Source: Desulfotruncus arcticus DSM 17038 (GTDB lineage: Bacteria; Bacillota; Desulfotomaculia; Desulfotomaculales; Desulfallaceae). Taken from it: 64,000 nucleotides of DNA. Location of the stretch: the NCBI RefSeq assembly GCF_900113335.1, contig NZ_FOOX01000004.1:218047-282046 (forward strand), written 5' to 3'. Under the pieces are notes generated by a model. It saw nothing but the letters and a program-made list of their open reading frames with translations. It was not told the origin of the DNA and ran no database searches. Each line of letters opens with the position of its first letter. The stretch's first letter is position 1. A program made the translations under genes and the position numbers. Positions 8,812 through 18,920 of the stretch are shown here, one piece after another.

Positions 8812-8983
8812 TCGATTAATGCAATAAGTTTTTTTTCAAATGACCAAAATATTATAGCTGTAAGACATTGGTTTTTGCGCCAGGGAGTTCCCGAATTCAC
8901 AAGACGGATTTTTTTGATAACTCCTTGGTTTATATAACAGCGTTTTTATGGTTCAAAAGTTTATTATGAAAGGGGGGAGAAAA

Positions 8984-9337
8984 GTGTCAGACTGGGCGGG
9001 TGTATTTATCTTCTTAGCAGTAGCACTTGTTTTTGGGGCAGGGGGAATTGTAACCTCTTTTTTAATTCACCCCAGGCGAAATAACCCGGTCAAGCTGGAG
9101 GAGTATGAATGCGGCTTGCCGACGCAAGGCCCCACCTGGGTCCAATTTAGAACCAGTTATTTTCTTTATGCATTACTTTTTGTCATCTTCGACGTTGAAA
9201 CCATTTACCTCTATCCCTGGGCAGTTAAATTCCAGAGCCTGGGATTATTTGCGTTTATCGAGATGATTATATTTATTTTCATTTTGATTGTGGGCTTGTG
9301 GTACGCCTGGAAGGAAGGTGCGTTGGAATGGAAGTGA
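8984..9337 (+). CDS. nuoA: NADH-quinone oxidoreductase-type subunit A
   Basis: A 117-residue membrane subunit of the complex I proton pump, with three membrane helices at about 5-30, 60-82 and 88-110. The family loop [21 protein letters not shown] and the [14 protein letters not shown] segment are intact. The GTG was chosen because AGGGGGGAG lies 5 bases upstream; two earlier in-frame ATGs have no ribosome site. It is the first gene of an 11-gene operon and overlaps nuoB by ten bases. Confidence 0.92.
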   Translation: MSDWAGVFIFLAVALVFGAGGIVTSFLIHPRRNNPVKLEEYECGLPTQGPTWVQFRTSYFLYALLFVIFDVETIYLYPWAVKFQSLGLFAFIEMIIFIFILIVGLWYAWKEGALEWK

Positions 9338-9918
9338 ACAAAGGGAAAACACAAATTGAAACAGTTACCAAAGATATTTGGGCTCCCGAATACTTCGGGT
9401 CAAATCCGGATTATCACAATATGTATGAGATAAAAAGGGTGGTTTCCGCGGAACCTTTGGAGAAAATATTGAATCTGGCCAGGGCCCACTCCATTTGGCC
9501 GCTTGGCTTCGGTTTGGCCTGTTGCGCCATTGAGGCCCTGATGGGCGCCAACGGTCCCCGCTATGACCTGTCTCGTTTTGGTTACGAAGTTATGCGCAGC
9601 ACACCGCGCCAGGCCGACGTGATGGTGGTAGCCGGCACAATTACCAAAAAAGCCGCGCCCTTCGTGGTCCGGCTGTGGGAACAAATGTCCGAACCCAAGT
9701 GGTGTATTGCTGTAGGCAGCTGCGCTATTTCCGGCGGCCCGTTTGTTGATTCTTACTATGTAATACCCGGCGCTAATAAAGTCGTGCCCGTTGATATTTA
9801 TGTACCTGGCTGCCCACCCAGGCCCGATGCGATACTGGAAGCATTTCTAATGTTGAAGGATAAGATCCTGGATAAAAGGGAACGGCTCCTCAACCAAGGT
9901 AAGGCGGTGACGGGATAA
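9328..9918 (+). CDS. nuoB: NADH-quinone oxidoreductase-type subunit B (N2 cluster)
   Basis: A 196-residue subunit carrying the terminal 4Fe-4S cluster N2, which passes electrons to quinone. The ligands are visible: the tandem Cys65-Cys66 in [10 protein letters not shown], Cys132 in GSCAISGG and Cys162 in VPGCPPRPD. The start is the ATG inside the end of nuoA. The stop and the nuoC start share TAATG, indicating coupling. Confidence 0.95.
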   Translation: MEVNKGKTQIETVTKDIWAPEYFGSNPDYHNMYEIKRVVSAEPLEKILNLARAHSIWPLGFGLACCAIEALMGANGPRYDLSRFGYEVMRSTPRQADVMVVAGTITKKAAPFVVRLWEQMSEPKWCIAVGSCAISGGPFVDSYYVIPGANKVVPVDIYVPGCPPRPDAILEAFLMLKDKILDKRERLLNQGKAVTG

Positions 9919-10364
9919 TGATTAAAGAAAAGATTGCGCCTGTAGACGAAATAAAACAAAAATTCGGCTACATTGCAGTTGACGAGGCGATGGCCGTCAC
10001 TGTTCCCATGGATAAGCTGCTGGAATTCATGCAAGCTTTAAAAGATGAATTTGCGCTGGACTATTTAACCAACGAAACAGCGGTGGATTATCCCGAGGAA
10101 GATAAGTTTCAAGTAGTTTACAACATCAATTCTATAGAAAATGGCTACTCGCTGACGGTCAAAACTGACGTCGACAGGGATAATCCCGAAATGCCTTCCG
10201 TATTCCCCGTTTGGGGCGGGGCCAACTGGCAGGAAAGAGAAATATTTGACCTGTTGGGTATCGTTTTTACGGGGCATCCCAATCTTAAACGCATATTGCT
10301 GGACGATCAATTTGAAGGACACCCGCTGCGCAAAGACTTCCAGTGGGAAGGCGGCAGGGAGTAA
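9918..10364 (+). CDS. nuoC: NADH-quinone oxidoreductase-type subunit C
   Basis: A 148-residue 30-kDa-type subunit of the peripheral arm. Conserved blocks are FPVWGGANWQEREIFDLLGI and GHPNLKRILLDDQFEGHPLR. It is a separate gene, not fused to nuoD as in enterobacteria. It overlaps the nuoB stop. Confidence 0.93.
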   Translation: MIKEKIAPVDEIKQKFGYIAVDEAMAVTVPMDKLLEFMQALKDEFALDYLTNETAVDYPEEDKFQVVYNINSIENGYSLTVKTDVDRDNPEMPSVFPVWGGANWQEREIFDLLGIVFTGHPNLKRILLDDQFEGHPLRKDFQWEGGRE

Positions 10365-10392
10365 CCAAAACGGGGGATAAGAGGTGTAGCAA

Positions 10393-11496
10393 ATGTTAAG
10401 GACACAAGAATATTTATTGAACTTTGGTCCACAGCACCCCAGTACCCACGGTGTCTTTCAGATCATTCTTACCCTGGATGGGGAAAGAATCGTCAAAGGT
10501 GAGCCGGTTTGCGGCTACTTGCACCGGGGAATTGAAAAACTGGCCGAGGCGCGCACTTATACCCAGGTAATTCCTTATACCGACAGGATGGACTACCTGG
10601 CGGCAATGCTGCAGAACTGGGGTTATGTGCAGGCTGTGGAAAAATTAATGGATATAGAAGTGCCGGAGCGGGCGGAGTACCTGAGAGTAATTTCAGGCGA
10701 GCTTTCACGCCTTACCAGTCACTTGATCGGTATTGGCATTAACGCTCTGGATATAGGTGCCTTTACCGGTTTCCTGCTGTGTTTCCGGGAGCGGGAAAAA
10801 TTGATGGACTTGCTGGAAGAGTTAACCGGTTCCAGGATGACCCTGAGTTATGCCCGTATCGGCGGTGTTGCAGACGACGCGCCCGAGGGCTGGCTGGACA
10901 AACTTAAAAAGCTGATGGACGAAATGCCCGGCTATATTGAAGAATATCAGGGATTAATTACCGGGAACGAAATTTTCCAGGCCCGGACCAAGTTTATTGG
11001 TAAACTAACCCCTGAAACTGCGATTAACTATAGCCTGAGCGGACCCACTTTAAGAGGCAGCGGAGTTAATTACGACCTGCGGAAAGCCAAACCTTACAGT
11101 ATCTACGACCGGTTTGACTTTGAAGTACCGCTGGGCGAAAATGGCGACTGCTTTGACCGGTTCGTATGCCGGATGCTGGAAATGGAGCAATCCGTGCGGA
11201 TTATTCAGCAGGCTATTGAGCAGATCAAGGAAGTTGACGGTCCGGTTATCGGCAAAGTGCCCAAAGTCTTAAAGCCGCCCAAAGGAGAAGCTTACCATGA
11301 AATTGAAAGCTCCAAGGGTATCATTGGGTATTATGTTGTAAGCGATGGAAGTAATAAGCCTTACCGTGTGCACGTCAGGAGACCGTCATTTATCAACCTG
11401 GGTTATCTGGATGAAATGGTGCGCGGTTACCTGCTGGCAGATGTTGTGGCTATTCTTAGTAGTATTGATATCGTTCTTGGTGAAGTGGACTGTTAA
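10393..11496 (+). CDS. nuoD: NADH-quinone oxidoreductase-type subunit D (49 kDa)
   Basis: A 367-residue 49-kDa subunit, related to the large subunit of NiFe hydrogenases, that forms the quinone cavity with NuoB. The N-terminal loop [13 protein letters not shown] carries the conserved His pair. [12 protein letters not shown] and the C-terminal [11 protein letters not shown] are present. I see no CxxC hydrogenase metal motifs, so it is the complex I rather than the Ech type. Confidence 0.95.
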   Translation: MLRTQEYLLNFGPQHPSTHGVFQIILTLDGERIVKGEPVCGYLHRGIEKLAEARTYTQVIPYTDRMDYLAAMLQNWGYVQAVEKLMDIEVPERAEYLRVISGELSRLTSHLIGIGINALDIGAFTGFLLCFREREKLMDLLEELTGSRMTLSYARIGGVADDAPEGWLDKLKKLMDEMPGYIEEYQGLITGNEIFQARTKFIGKLTPETAINYSLSGPTLRGSGVNYDLRKAKPYSIYDRFDFEVPLGENGDCFDRFVCRMLEMEQSVRIIQQAIEQIKEVDGPVIGKVPKVLKPPKGEAYHEIESSKGIIGYYVVSDGSNKPYRVHVRRPSFINLGYLDEMVRGYLLADVVAILSSIDIVLGEVDC

Positions 11497-11525
11497 CAAA
11501 TACGGGATCATAGGGGAGAAGAGGC

Positions 11526-12578
11526 ATGTTGGAAAATTTATTTGTAGGTGTAGCCCAGTGGCTTAGAGCTCTTCTCGGTGGTTTCGGCGCACCCGTGGAG
11601 ATAAACGAGGCCATCGTGATGCTGGTCAAGCTTGTGGCTATCCTCGTATTTATATTAGTTAACGCTCTGTGGCTGGTTTACATGGAGCGCAAGGTTGCCG
11701 CCTACATGCAGGCCCGTATTGGCCCCAACCGGGTCGGCCCCAAGGGACTTTTGCAAACCACGGCTGATATTGGCAAATTAATCAGTAAGGAGATAATTAT
11801 ACCCAAAAAAGCGGATTTAGCATTGTTTTTACTTTCTCCCGTGCTGATTTTTGTGCCTACGCTGATGGTTTTTGCAGTAATTCCTCTTGGAAAAAACATG
11901 GCCGCCATAGACATGAATATCGGGGTATTTTACCTGTTGGCCATAGCTTCGCTGTCCACGTTGATTTTCTGGATAGGCGGCTGGGCGTCAAACAGCAAAT
12001 ATTCCCTGATCGGCGCCATGCGTGTTGTGGCTCAAATGGTCAGTTATGAACTGCCGTTAGTGTTGGGCATATTGGGCGTGATTATGATTGTCGGTAGTTT
12101 GAATATGAATGATATTATTGCAGCTCAGGAACATACCTGGTTTATCTTTACCCAACCAATTGCTTTTCTCATTTATTTTATTGCCGCCGTCGCGGAAACC
12201 AACCGCTGTCCTTTTGACTTGGTGGAAGGTGAGTCGGAGATTATCAACGGCCCATACACCGAGTATGGCGGAATGGCATTTGCCATGTTCTTCCTGGCCG
12301 AATATGCGAACATGTTAGTTATTTGTGCCATGGCGACCGTTTTTTTCTTTGGCGGCTGGCACGCTCCCTTCGGCCTGATCTTCATTCCTTCCTGGGTATG
12401 GTTTTTCCTGAAGATGTATGTCCTGATGTTTTTAGTAATGCAGCTGCGCTGGACGTATCCACGCATCAGGGTGGACCAGCTCATGGGGTTCAGCTGGAAG
12501 ATATTGGTACCCCTTGCCCTGGCCAACATCTTTATAACCGGTATAGGGATGAAAATTTACCAGGCGATGGGGTGGTGA
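11526..12578 (+). CDS. nuoH: NADH-quinone oxidoreductase-type subunit H
   Basis: A 350-residue membrane subunit (ND1 homologue) at the junction of the arms, with about eight membrane helices. Characteristic segments are YMERKVAAYMQARIGPNRVG and AVAETNRCPFDLVEGESEI, with the charged loop that lines the quinone channel. It lies 4 bases before nuoI. Confidence 0.95.
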   Translation: MLENLFVGVAQWLRALLGGFGAPVEINEAIVMLVKLVAILVFILVNALWLVYMERKVAAYMQARIGPNRVGPKGLLQTTADIGKLISKEIIIPKKADLALFLLSPVLIFVPTLMVFAVIPLGKNMAAIDMNIGVFYLLAIASLSTLIFWIGGWASNSKYSLIGAMRVVAQMVSYELPLVLGILGVIMIVGSLNMNDIIAAQEHTWFIFTQPIAFLIYFIAAVAETNRCPFDLVEGESEIINGPYTEYGGMAFAMFFLAEYANMLVICAMATVFFFGGWHAPFGLIFIPSWVWFFLKMYVLMFLVMQLRWTYPRIRVDQLMGFSWKILVPLALANIFITGIGMKIYQAMGW

Positions 12579-12582
12579 TTAC

Positions 12583-13116
12583 ATGTTTGGAAAAGGGTTA
12601 ATCAAAGGTCTGCAGATTACCTGGAAGGAATTCTGGGCGCCCAAGCTTACCGTGCAATACCCGGATGAGCAGCATACGGTTCCGGAACGGTTTCACGGCA
12701 GGTTTGTCCTGGATGTTGATAAATGCATTGCCTGCGGGTTATGCGCCAACGCCTGTCCCAACAAGGTAATCAGCTTGCAAAAGCAAAAGGTTGGCAAGAA
12801 ACAGTTTATGACTGATTATGTAATGAAAGTTCAGTATTGCCTGTTCTGCGGTCTTTGTGTGGAAGCTTGCAACAAAGATGCGCTGCATTTTTCCAAAGAC
12901 TTTAATATGAATCAGTATTTCTACAAGAATATCCCTCTGGTGTTGGTCAAGAGGGAGGCGCCTGCTGAGCCGTTGGAAGAGGAAGAACCGGCGGCCAAGG
13001 CCGGGGATAAAGAAAAACCCAAGCCGAAGCCCAAAGCAAAGGCCCAAAAGCCAGCTGAACCCGCAGCCCAGCCCGAGGTTGCCGCCGGCAAGGCTTCCGA
13101 TAAGGAGGGTCAGTAA
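12583..13116 (+). CDS. nuoI: NADH-quinone oxidoreductase-type subunit I (2x 4Fe-4S)
   Basis: A 177-residue ferredoxin-like subunit that wires electrons to NuoB. The first cluster motif is CIACGLCANACP (Cys48, 51, 54, 58). The second is CLFCGLCVEACN (Cys86, 89, 92, 96), with Asn instead of the usual Pro after the last Cys. Residues from about 127 on form a Pro/Ala/Lys/Glu-rich tail of about 50 residues that most NuoI proteins lack. With NuoEFG absent, this is the most exposed redox subunit and a plausible entry point for a soluble donor (inference). Confidence 0.94.
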   Translation: MFGKGLIKGLQITWKEFWAPKLTVQYPDEQHTVPERFHGRFVLDVDKCIACGLCANACPNKVISLQKQKVGKKQFMTDYVMKVQYCLFCGLCVEACNKDALHFSKDFNMNQYFYKNIPLVLVKREAPAEPLEEEEPAAKAGDKEKPKPKPKAKAQKPAEPAAQPEVAAGKASDKEGQ

Positions 13117-13119
13117 CAG

Positions 13120-13650
13120 ATGGAAACTAGTATCTACAGTGTAATCGCTTTTTACGGCCTGGCCATAACTATATTGGGTAATGCCACTTTGGTGATATTT
13201 GCGCGCAACATTGTACACTCAGTTTTGTTTTTAGCAGTTACCTTTATTGCCATGGGCGGACTGTTTTTATTGTTGGATGCCGATTTCCTTGCCGCTGTGC
13301 AGGTGCTGGTATACGCAGGCGCGGTCTGTATTATGGTGGTTTTCGGTATCATGTTGATTCAGCGGGCAGACATGAAGGCAACCAACCTGTTTAACCGGCA
13401 GACTTTTGCCGGGGCCGGCCTGGTGGCTTTGGTTGTGGCCATGTGTGCTGTGTTTGCCGGCCGCACCGCCTGGACCGATTTGGTTGCGGCGGGAGAAGTT
13501 CCGGCCAACACCGTTCAGGCAATCGGGGAACTTCTGCTGAGCAAATACGTGATTCCTTTTGAAGTAGCCGCGCTGCTGCTGCTGGTAGCTTTAATCGGCG
13601 CCATTGTTATAGCCAGGGATGAGGAGGTGAAGGCCAATGTTGGCGATTAG
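13120..13650 (+). CDS. nuoJ: NADH-quinone oxidoreductase-type subunit J
   Basis: A 176-residue membrane subunit (ND6 homologue) with about five helices; the conserved VLVYAGAVCIMVVFGIML segment is in helix 3. It is 3 bases from nuoI and overlaps nuoK by 14 bases. Confidence 0.92.
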   Translation: METSIYSVIAFYGLAITILGNATLVIFARNIVHSVLFLAVTFIAMGGLFLLLDADFLAAVQVLVYAGAVCIMVVFGIMLIQRADMKATNLFNRQTFAGAGLVALVVAMCAVFAGRTAWTDLVAAGEVPANTVQAIGELLLSKYVIPFEVAALLLLVALIGAIVIARDEEVKANVGD

Positions 13651-13951
13651 TCTGACGCATTATGTGGTGCTTTCAGCTCTCCTCTTTAGTATCGGCCTAT
13701 TCGGAGTACTGACCAAAAGAAACGCCGTGGCTGTTCTGATTTGTATTGAACTAATGCTCAATGCGGTGAATATCAACCTGGTGGCCTTCAGTAAATATAT
13801 TACACCGGCCGACTTCGTCGGACAGATTTTCTCCATTTTTGTCATTACTGTGGCCGCTGCCGAAGTGGGGATAGGATTGGCCATCATCATCGCCATCTAC
13901 CGCAATAGGCTGTCTGTAAATCTTGACGATTTCGACTGGCTAAAATGGTAG
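13637..13951 (+). CDS. nuoK: NADH-quinone oxidoreductase-type subunit K
   Basis: A 104-residue membrane subunit (ND4L homologue) with three helices. The family segment CIELMLNAVNINLVAFS with its buried Glu and the second VAAAEVGIGLAI Glu are present. Its start overlaps the end of nuoJ. Confidence 0.94.
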   Translation: MLAISLTHYVVLSALLFSIGLFGVLTKRNAVAVLICIELMLNAVNINLVAFSKYITPADFVGQIFSIFVITVAAAEVGIGLAIIIAIYRNRLSVNLDDFDWLKW

Positions 13952-13984
13952 GATTTTCAATAGTGAAGGTAGGTGCTTTAGATA

Positions 13985-15922
13985 ATGCTTGTTGAATTTG
14001 CAATGCAGCATGCATGGTTGGTGCCGCTCCTTCCCGCCCTTGCCTTTGTGGTTATAGTGTTCCTAACCCGGCCATGGCAATTATTAAGTGCTATTGTCGC
14101 GGTGGGTTCCATGGCGACTGCCTGCTTCTTTGCCACTCTGGCGGCGATCGGGATTTTTACCAATCATGAATATATTGAAAAACCGCTGGTTTATGCAACA
14201 CGCTGGTTTTCCCTGGGCTTGCCCGGAATGCCTGACTTACGGATAGACGTTGGGGTGCAGCTTGACCCCGTATCGGCCATGATGCTGTTTATGGTGTCGT
14301 TTATAGCCACGTTTATCTTCCTATATTCAGTGGGTTACATGAAGGGTGACCCCGGTTATTCGGTTTTCTTCTCCTATCTGTCTTTGTTTGGAGCTTCCAT
14401 GCTCCTGCTGGTGCTTTCCAGCAACCTGCTGCAGATGTTTGTGGCCTGGGAATTAGTGGGTCTGTGTTCTTACCTGCTGATCGGGTTCTATACGCATAAA
14501 ATATCAGCCAGGGAGGCGGCCAAAAAAGCCTTTGTCACCTGTCGTGTGGCAGACTTCGGGCTGTTGCTCGGCTTGCTTTCCCTGCAAATTGTATTTGGCA
14601 CCTTGAATTTAACCGAGCTTGCCGGTAAAATTGAGCATTTTGAACAGTACACCACTTTTGGCATGCTTACATTAATCGCGGTGCTGGTGTTTATCGGCCC
14701 GATCGGAAAATCAGGCCAGTTTCCGCTGCATGTGTGGCTGCCTGATGCTATGGAAGGCCCTACACCGGTCAGCGCCCTGATCCACGCCGCCACCATGGTT
14801 GTCGCGGGTGTTTACCTGGTAGGCCGCACCATGTTCCTGTTCCATGAAGTGCCGTCAGCTATGCAGCTGGTGGCTGTGACAGGCGGCTTTACTGCTTTAT
14901 TTGCCGCTACCGTTGCCATAACGCAGAGGGAGATTAAAAAGATTCTGGCCTATTCCACCGTCAGCCAGCTGGGTTATATGATGCTGGCCCTGGGCGTCGG
15001 CAGTTTGAGCGCCAGTATGTTCCACCTGTGGACGCACGCGTTCTTTAAAGCCCTGATGTTCCTTGGCGCCGGTAGTGTACTCACCGCACTGCACCATAAG
15101 GCGGACGTTTGGGAAATGGGCGGTCTGGTTAAGAAAATGCCCATCACTGCCTGGACCTTTGTGATCGGCGGCTTGGCCATTGCCGGTATTCCGCCCTTTG
15201 CGGGCTTCTGGAGTAAAGACGAAATTCTTGTCTCCGCTCTAAGTACCGGGCATTACGTACTGTTTGCCATGGCTGCGTTTACCGCGTTCCTGACCGCCTT
15301 TTATATGTGGCGCATGATTTTCCTGGCTTTCTTCGGTGAAGAGAACCCGGCTAATCATCCTAAGGAGTCGCATTGGACCATGACCGTGCCCCTGCTGGTA
15401 TTGGCCGTTGGCGCTTGTTTTGTCGGTTTGCTGGGAACCCCGTGGCACAACGTTTGGGGTGAGTGGATCCGGTTCGGGCATGCCCACGAGGGAGCACCCA
15501 ATTACGGAGCCATGCTGCTGTCTATCGTATTGGCCGGTGCCGGTATCCTCCTGGCCTATACCCTGTACCTAAAAGACGCCAAGAAGAAGCGCGCCAGGAA
15601 AATGGCTGAATGGTTCGGCCCGGTATACCGGATGCTTTACAATAAGTACTATATTGACGAACTATACCTGTGGTTCAACCACGCTCTGGTCGATGGAACC
15701 GCCAAGCTGTTCTATCTGTTCGATATTTACGTAGTTGACGGCATAGTCAATAGCATCGGTGCCTTTGCCAGACTGTCCGGCGACGGACTGCGGGTGTTCC
15801 AGTCCGGCCGGCTGCAAAACTATGTGCTGGTTTTCTTCCTGGGTGTTTTGGCTGTTGCCGTACTAATGGCGTTTAGCGGCTCGTCCACTGCCGCCGGCCT
15901 GGTTCTGGGAGGTGTTAAGTAA
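13985..15922 (+). CDS. nuoL: NADH-quinone oxidoreductase-type subunit L
   Basis: A 645-residue antiporter-like distal pump subunit. The discontinuous-helix region with LHVWLPDAMEGPTPVSALIH and the following Lys/His channel residues are present. The long C-terminal part fits the lateral helix that clamps the membrane arm. The stop overlaps the nuoM start (TAATG). Confidence 0.95.
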   Translation: MLVEFAMQHAWLVPLLPALAFVVIVFLTRPWQLLSAIVAVGSMATACFFATLAAIGIFTNHEYIEKPLVYATRWFSLGLPGMPDLRIDVGVQLDPVSAMMLFMVSFIATFIFLYSVGYMKGDPGYSVFFSYLSLFGASMLLLVLSSNLLQMFVAWELVGLCSYLLIGFYTHKISAREAAKKAFVTCRVADFGLLLGLLSLQIVFGTLNLTELAGKIEHFEQYTTFGMLTLIAVLVFIGPIGKSGQFPLHVWLPDAMEGPTPVSALIHAATMVVAGVYLVGRTMFLFHEVPSAMQLVAVTGGFTALFAATVAITQREIKKILAYSTVSQLGYMMLALGVGSLSASMFHLWTHAFFKALMFLGAGSVLTALHHKADVWEMGGLVKKMPITAWTFVIGGLAIAGIPPFAGFWSKDEILVSALSTGHYVLFAMAAFTAFLTAFYMWRMIFLAFFGEENPANHPKESHWTMTVPLLVLAVGACFVGLLGTPWHNVWGEWIRFGHAHEGAPNYGAMLLSIVLAGAGILLAYTLYLKDAKKKRARKMAEWFGPVYRMLYNKYYIDELYLWFNHALVDGTAKLFYLFDIYVVDGIVNSIGAFARLSGDGLRVFQSGRLQNYVLVFFLGVLAVAVLMAFSGSSTAAGLVLGGVK

Positions 15923-17442
15923 TGGATTTTCCAATCCTGTTAACCATACTGCTGGCTCCGGTGGCTGCGGCATTGATACTTGCTTTTGTGCCCAAGGAAG
16001 AGCATACGCTGATCAGGTGTATTGCCGCGGTGGGAACATTTGTATCGCTGGCGCTGAGCCTGTTTGCCTACTTTACCTATAATCAGGCGGTAGGCGGGCT
16101 GCAGTTTGCCTTTGGCAATGATATGCCCTGGATTAAGGACCTGGGCGTGACATTTTTCCTGGCTGCCGACGGCATCAGCCTGCCCATGCTGCTTTTAACC
16201 AACTTGATTGGTTTTTCAGCGATATTTGCCTCCTGGAACGTAAACAACCGTCCCAGAGAATTCTTTATTCTGCTGCTGCTGTTAATCACCGGGGTTATGG
16301 GCACATTTATCGCCCACGACCTGTTTATCTTCCTGCTGTTCTATGAAGTTGTGGTTATCCCCATTTACATCATGGTGGTAATCTGGGGCAGCTCCAAGCG
16401 GGTGACTAAAGAATACGCCGGTATGAAGCTGACCATCTACCTGCTTATCGGTAGTGCGTTCCTGCTGGTTGGCGTAATCGCGCTGTTCGTTAAAACAACA
16501 GCCATTACCGGGGCTCCGGATATGAGCTTTACCGGGCTGGCCGCGGCGGCGCAGCAGTTGTCGCCCTTTGATCAAATCTGGCTGTTTGCGCTGATGCTGT
16601 TGGGCTTTGGTTCACTGATTTCAATGTGGCCGTTCCACTCCTGGTCACCTGACGGCTACGCCGGCGCTCCCACAGCCGTTAGTATGATTCACGCCGGTGT
16701 TTTGAAAAAGATCGGCGGTTACGGTTTGGTTAAAATAGCGTTGTACATGCTGCCGCTTGGCGCTAAATTCTGGGCTCCTTATATGGCGGTGTTCGGCGTA
16801 ATCGGGGTGGCCTATGCTGCCATGGGCGCTCTGGCCCAAAAGGACCTGAAATACGTTGTTGGTTATTCCAGCGTCAGCCACATGGGGTATGTGATCCTGG
16901 CTGTCGCCTGTATGGACGTTATCGGGCTTAACGGTGCCGTGGCCAACATGTTTGCCCACGGTGTAATGGCGGCCCTGTTCTTCTCTATGATCGGCTTTAT
17001 TTACGAAAAGACTCATACCCGTTGGATTCCGGATATGGGAGGTCTGGCCAGGCAAACACCACGCCTTGCCGCGGGATTCATGCTGGCCGCTATGGCTTCG
17101 CTGGGATTGCCCGGCCTGGTCAGTTTTATCCCGGAGTTCACTATCTTTATCTCCGCCTTTAACAATTTTGGCGGACTGGCTGTAGTTGGTATTGCAGGTA
17201 TTATCATTACAGCTCTCTATGTGTTGCGTGCCGGTGCCAACACGCTGTTTGGACCACCGCGTCCGGAATATGACCATCTACAGGACATTAAAGGTCCGGA
17301 ACTGGTGCCTCTCGTGGTGCTGGGTACCGTGCTGGTAGTCGGGGGATTCCTCCCCTCCCTGTTATTCGATATGATTAATAGCGGCGTCGTGCCCCTGCAT
17401 GCGGCAATAAGCGACGTGCTTCAGTTAGGGGGGAGTTTCTAA
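15922..17442 (+). CDS. nuoM: NADH-quinone oxidoreductase-type subunit M
   Basis: A 506-residue antiporter-like pump subunit with about 14 helices. The channel motif HSWSPDGYAGAPTAVSMIHA and the helix-5 Glu region LFYEVVVIPIY are intact. It is followed directly by nuoN. Confidence 0.95.
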   Translation: MDFPILLTILLAPVAAALILAFVPKEEHTLIRCIAAVGTFVSLALSLFAYFTYNQAVGGLQFAFGNDMPWIKDLGVTFFLAADGISLPMLLLTNLIGFSAIFASWNVNNRPREFFILLLLLITGVMGTFIAHDLFIFLLFYEVVVIPIYIMVVIWGSSKRVTKEYAGMKLTIYLLIGSAFLLVGVIALFVKTTAITGAPDMSFTGLAAAAQQLSPFDQIWLFALMLLGFGSLISMWPFHSWSPDGYAGAPTAVSMIHAGVLKKIGGYGLVKIALYMLPLGAKFWAPYMAVFGVIGVAYAAMGALAQKDLKYVVGYSSVSHMGYVILAVACMDVIGLNGAVANMFAHGVMAALFFSMIGFIYEKTHTRWIPDMGGLARQTPRLAAGFMLAAMASLGLPGLVSFIPEFTIFISAFNNFGGLAVVGIAGIIITALYVLRAGANTLFGPPRPEYDHLQDIKGPELVPLVVLGTVLVVGGFLPSLLFDMINSGVVPLHAAISDVLQLGGSF

Positions 17443-18870
17443 ATGCCATTTGATCCTTCTGCTTTAACCCTGGAAATGCTGGTGGCTGCCCTTGGACTTG
17501 GTATTCTGATTCTGGGGCTGATTGTGCCGAAAGGTTCCAAGCACGGCCTGGGCTGGCTGACCTTGTTCGGACTGCTGGGCATACTTGGTGTGGCTATTTC
17601 CCTGTGGGGCGACAGCCGTGCTTTAATTGGCGGTATGTACCTGGTGGACAATTATGCCCTGTTCTGGAAAATTACCTTCCTGGTGGCGGCAGTCCTGGTT
17701 GTACTGGGCAGCATGCGCTATGTTGATGATATGGGGAATCAGGCTGAGTACTATAGTATGACGGTTTTTGCCGCGCTGGGCATGATGGTTATGGCCTCAG
17801 CCGGTGACTTTATCACCCTGTACCTTGGTCTCGAACTGATGACCATTGCGTTTATTATTCTGGTTTGTTTCCGTAAAACGGAAGCCAAATCAGTGGAAGC
17901 GGGCATGAAGTATGTGCTGCTGGCGGGAATGAGCTCAGCAGTGCTTCTATATGGTATGAGCCTGCTGTACGGCCTGACCGGCAGTGTAATTATGCTGGAT
18001 GTCAGCCAGGTAATTGCCATGCAGCCATTAACGCCCGCGCTGATACTTGCAGTTGTATTCCTAATTGCCGGACTTGGCTTTAAAATTTCCGCGGTTCCCT
18101 TCCACATGTGGTCACCCGATGTTTACGAAGGAGCGCCGACTCCGGTAACCTCCTTCCTGGCCATGGGCTCAAAAGCAGCATCCTTCGCAGTGCTGCTGAG
18201 GCTGTTTGTAACCGGCCTGCCGGGTATCTGGGCCAACTGGGCCATGGTAGTGGCGATCCTGGCGGCAGTGACTATGATCGTGGGGAACCTGGTAGCTATT
18301 CCCCAGACCAATGTGAAAAGACTGCTGGCTTATTCCAGTATCGCTCAGGCCGGCTATATCATGGTTGGTTTAGTTACTGCCAGTGAGGCGGGAATTAAAG
18401 GTGTTATGTTCTATGCGTTTCTGTATGTGTTCGCTACTGTTGGAGCTTTCACCGTGGCGGGGTACTTTTACAATGTTACCGGCAGCGATGAGTTGAAGGA
18501 TTATGCCGGTTTGAGCCAGCGCTCGCCTCTGATGGCAGCGGTAATGCTGGTAGCGCTGCTGAGCATGGCCGGTATTCCTCCGCTGGCTGGTTTTGTGGGC
18601 AAATTCTATTTGTTCAAGACCATCGTGGACGGCTATCTCTGGCTGGCCTTTATCGGGCTGATTATGAGTATGGTGTCGGTGTATTACTACTTGCGCGTGG
18701 CCCTGGTTATGTACCGGGACGAGCCGCTGGACCCGACTCCGATAAAATTACCCAGCCCGGTGGCGGTAACCTTAATTTTAGCCATGGTGGTTACCCTGGT
18801 AATAGGGGTTTACCCCGGCCCGCTTTCGGAAGTAATCAACAACGCGGCCCATTCATTCTTCCTGCATTAA
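17443..18870 (+). CDS. nuoN: NADH-quinone oxidoreductase-type subunit N
   Basis: A 475-residue antiporter-like pump subunit. HMWSPDVYEGAPTPVTSFLA is the family motif and LYLGLELMTIAFIILV the helix-5 region. It is the last gene of the operon, ending in a strong terminator. Confidence 0.95.
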   Translation: MPFDPSALTLEMLVAALGLGILILGLIVPKGSKHGLGWLTLFGLLGILGVAISLWGDSRALIGGMYLVDNYALFWKITFLVAAVLVVLGSMRYVDDMGNQAEYYSMTVFAALGMMVMASAGDFITLYLGLELMTIAFIILVCFRKTEAKSVEAGMKYVLLAGMSSAVLLYGMSLLYGLTGSVIMLDVSQVIAMQPLTPALILAVVFLIAGLGFKISAVPFHMWSPDVYEGAPTPVTSFLAMGSKAASFAVLLRLFVTGLPGIWANWAMVVAILAAVTMIVGNLVAIPQTNVKRLLAYSSIAQAGYIMVGLVTASEAGIKGVMFYAFLYVFATVGAFTVAGYFYNVTGSDELKDYAGLSQRSPLMAAVMLVALLSMAGIPPLAGFVGKFYLFKTIVDGYLWLAFIGLIMSMVSVYYYLRVALVMYRDEPLDPTPIKLPSPVAVTLILAMVVTLVIGVYPGPLSEVINNAAHSFFLH

Positions 18871-18875
18871 AGAAT

Positions 18876-18920
18876 AAAAAATGCCCTCTCGCCAATTAAG
18901 GTGAGAGGGCATTTTTTTAT
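18876..18920. terminator. Bidirectional terminator between nuoN and the enoyl-CoA hydratase gene
   Basis: A 12-bp stem, ATGCCCTCTC... paired with ...GAGAGGGCAT around a 10-base loop, flanked by A-run and T-run. It can end transcripts from both sides of this convergent pair. Confidence 0.9.
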
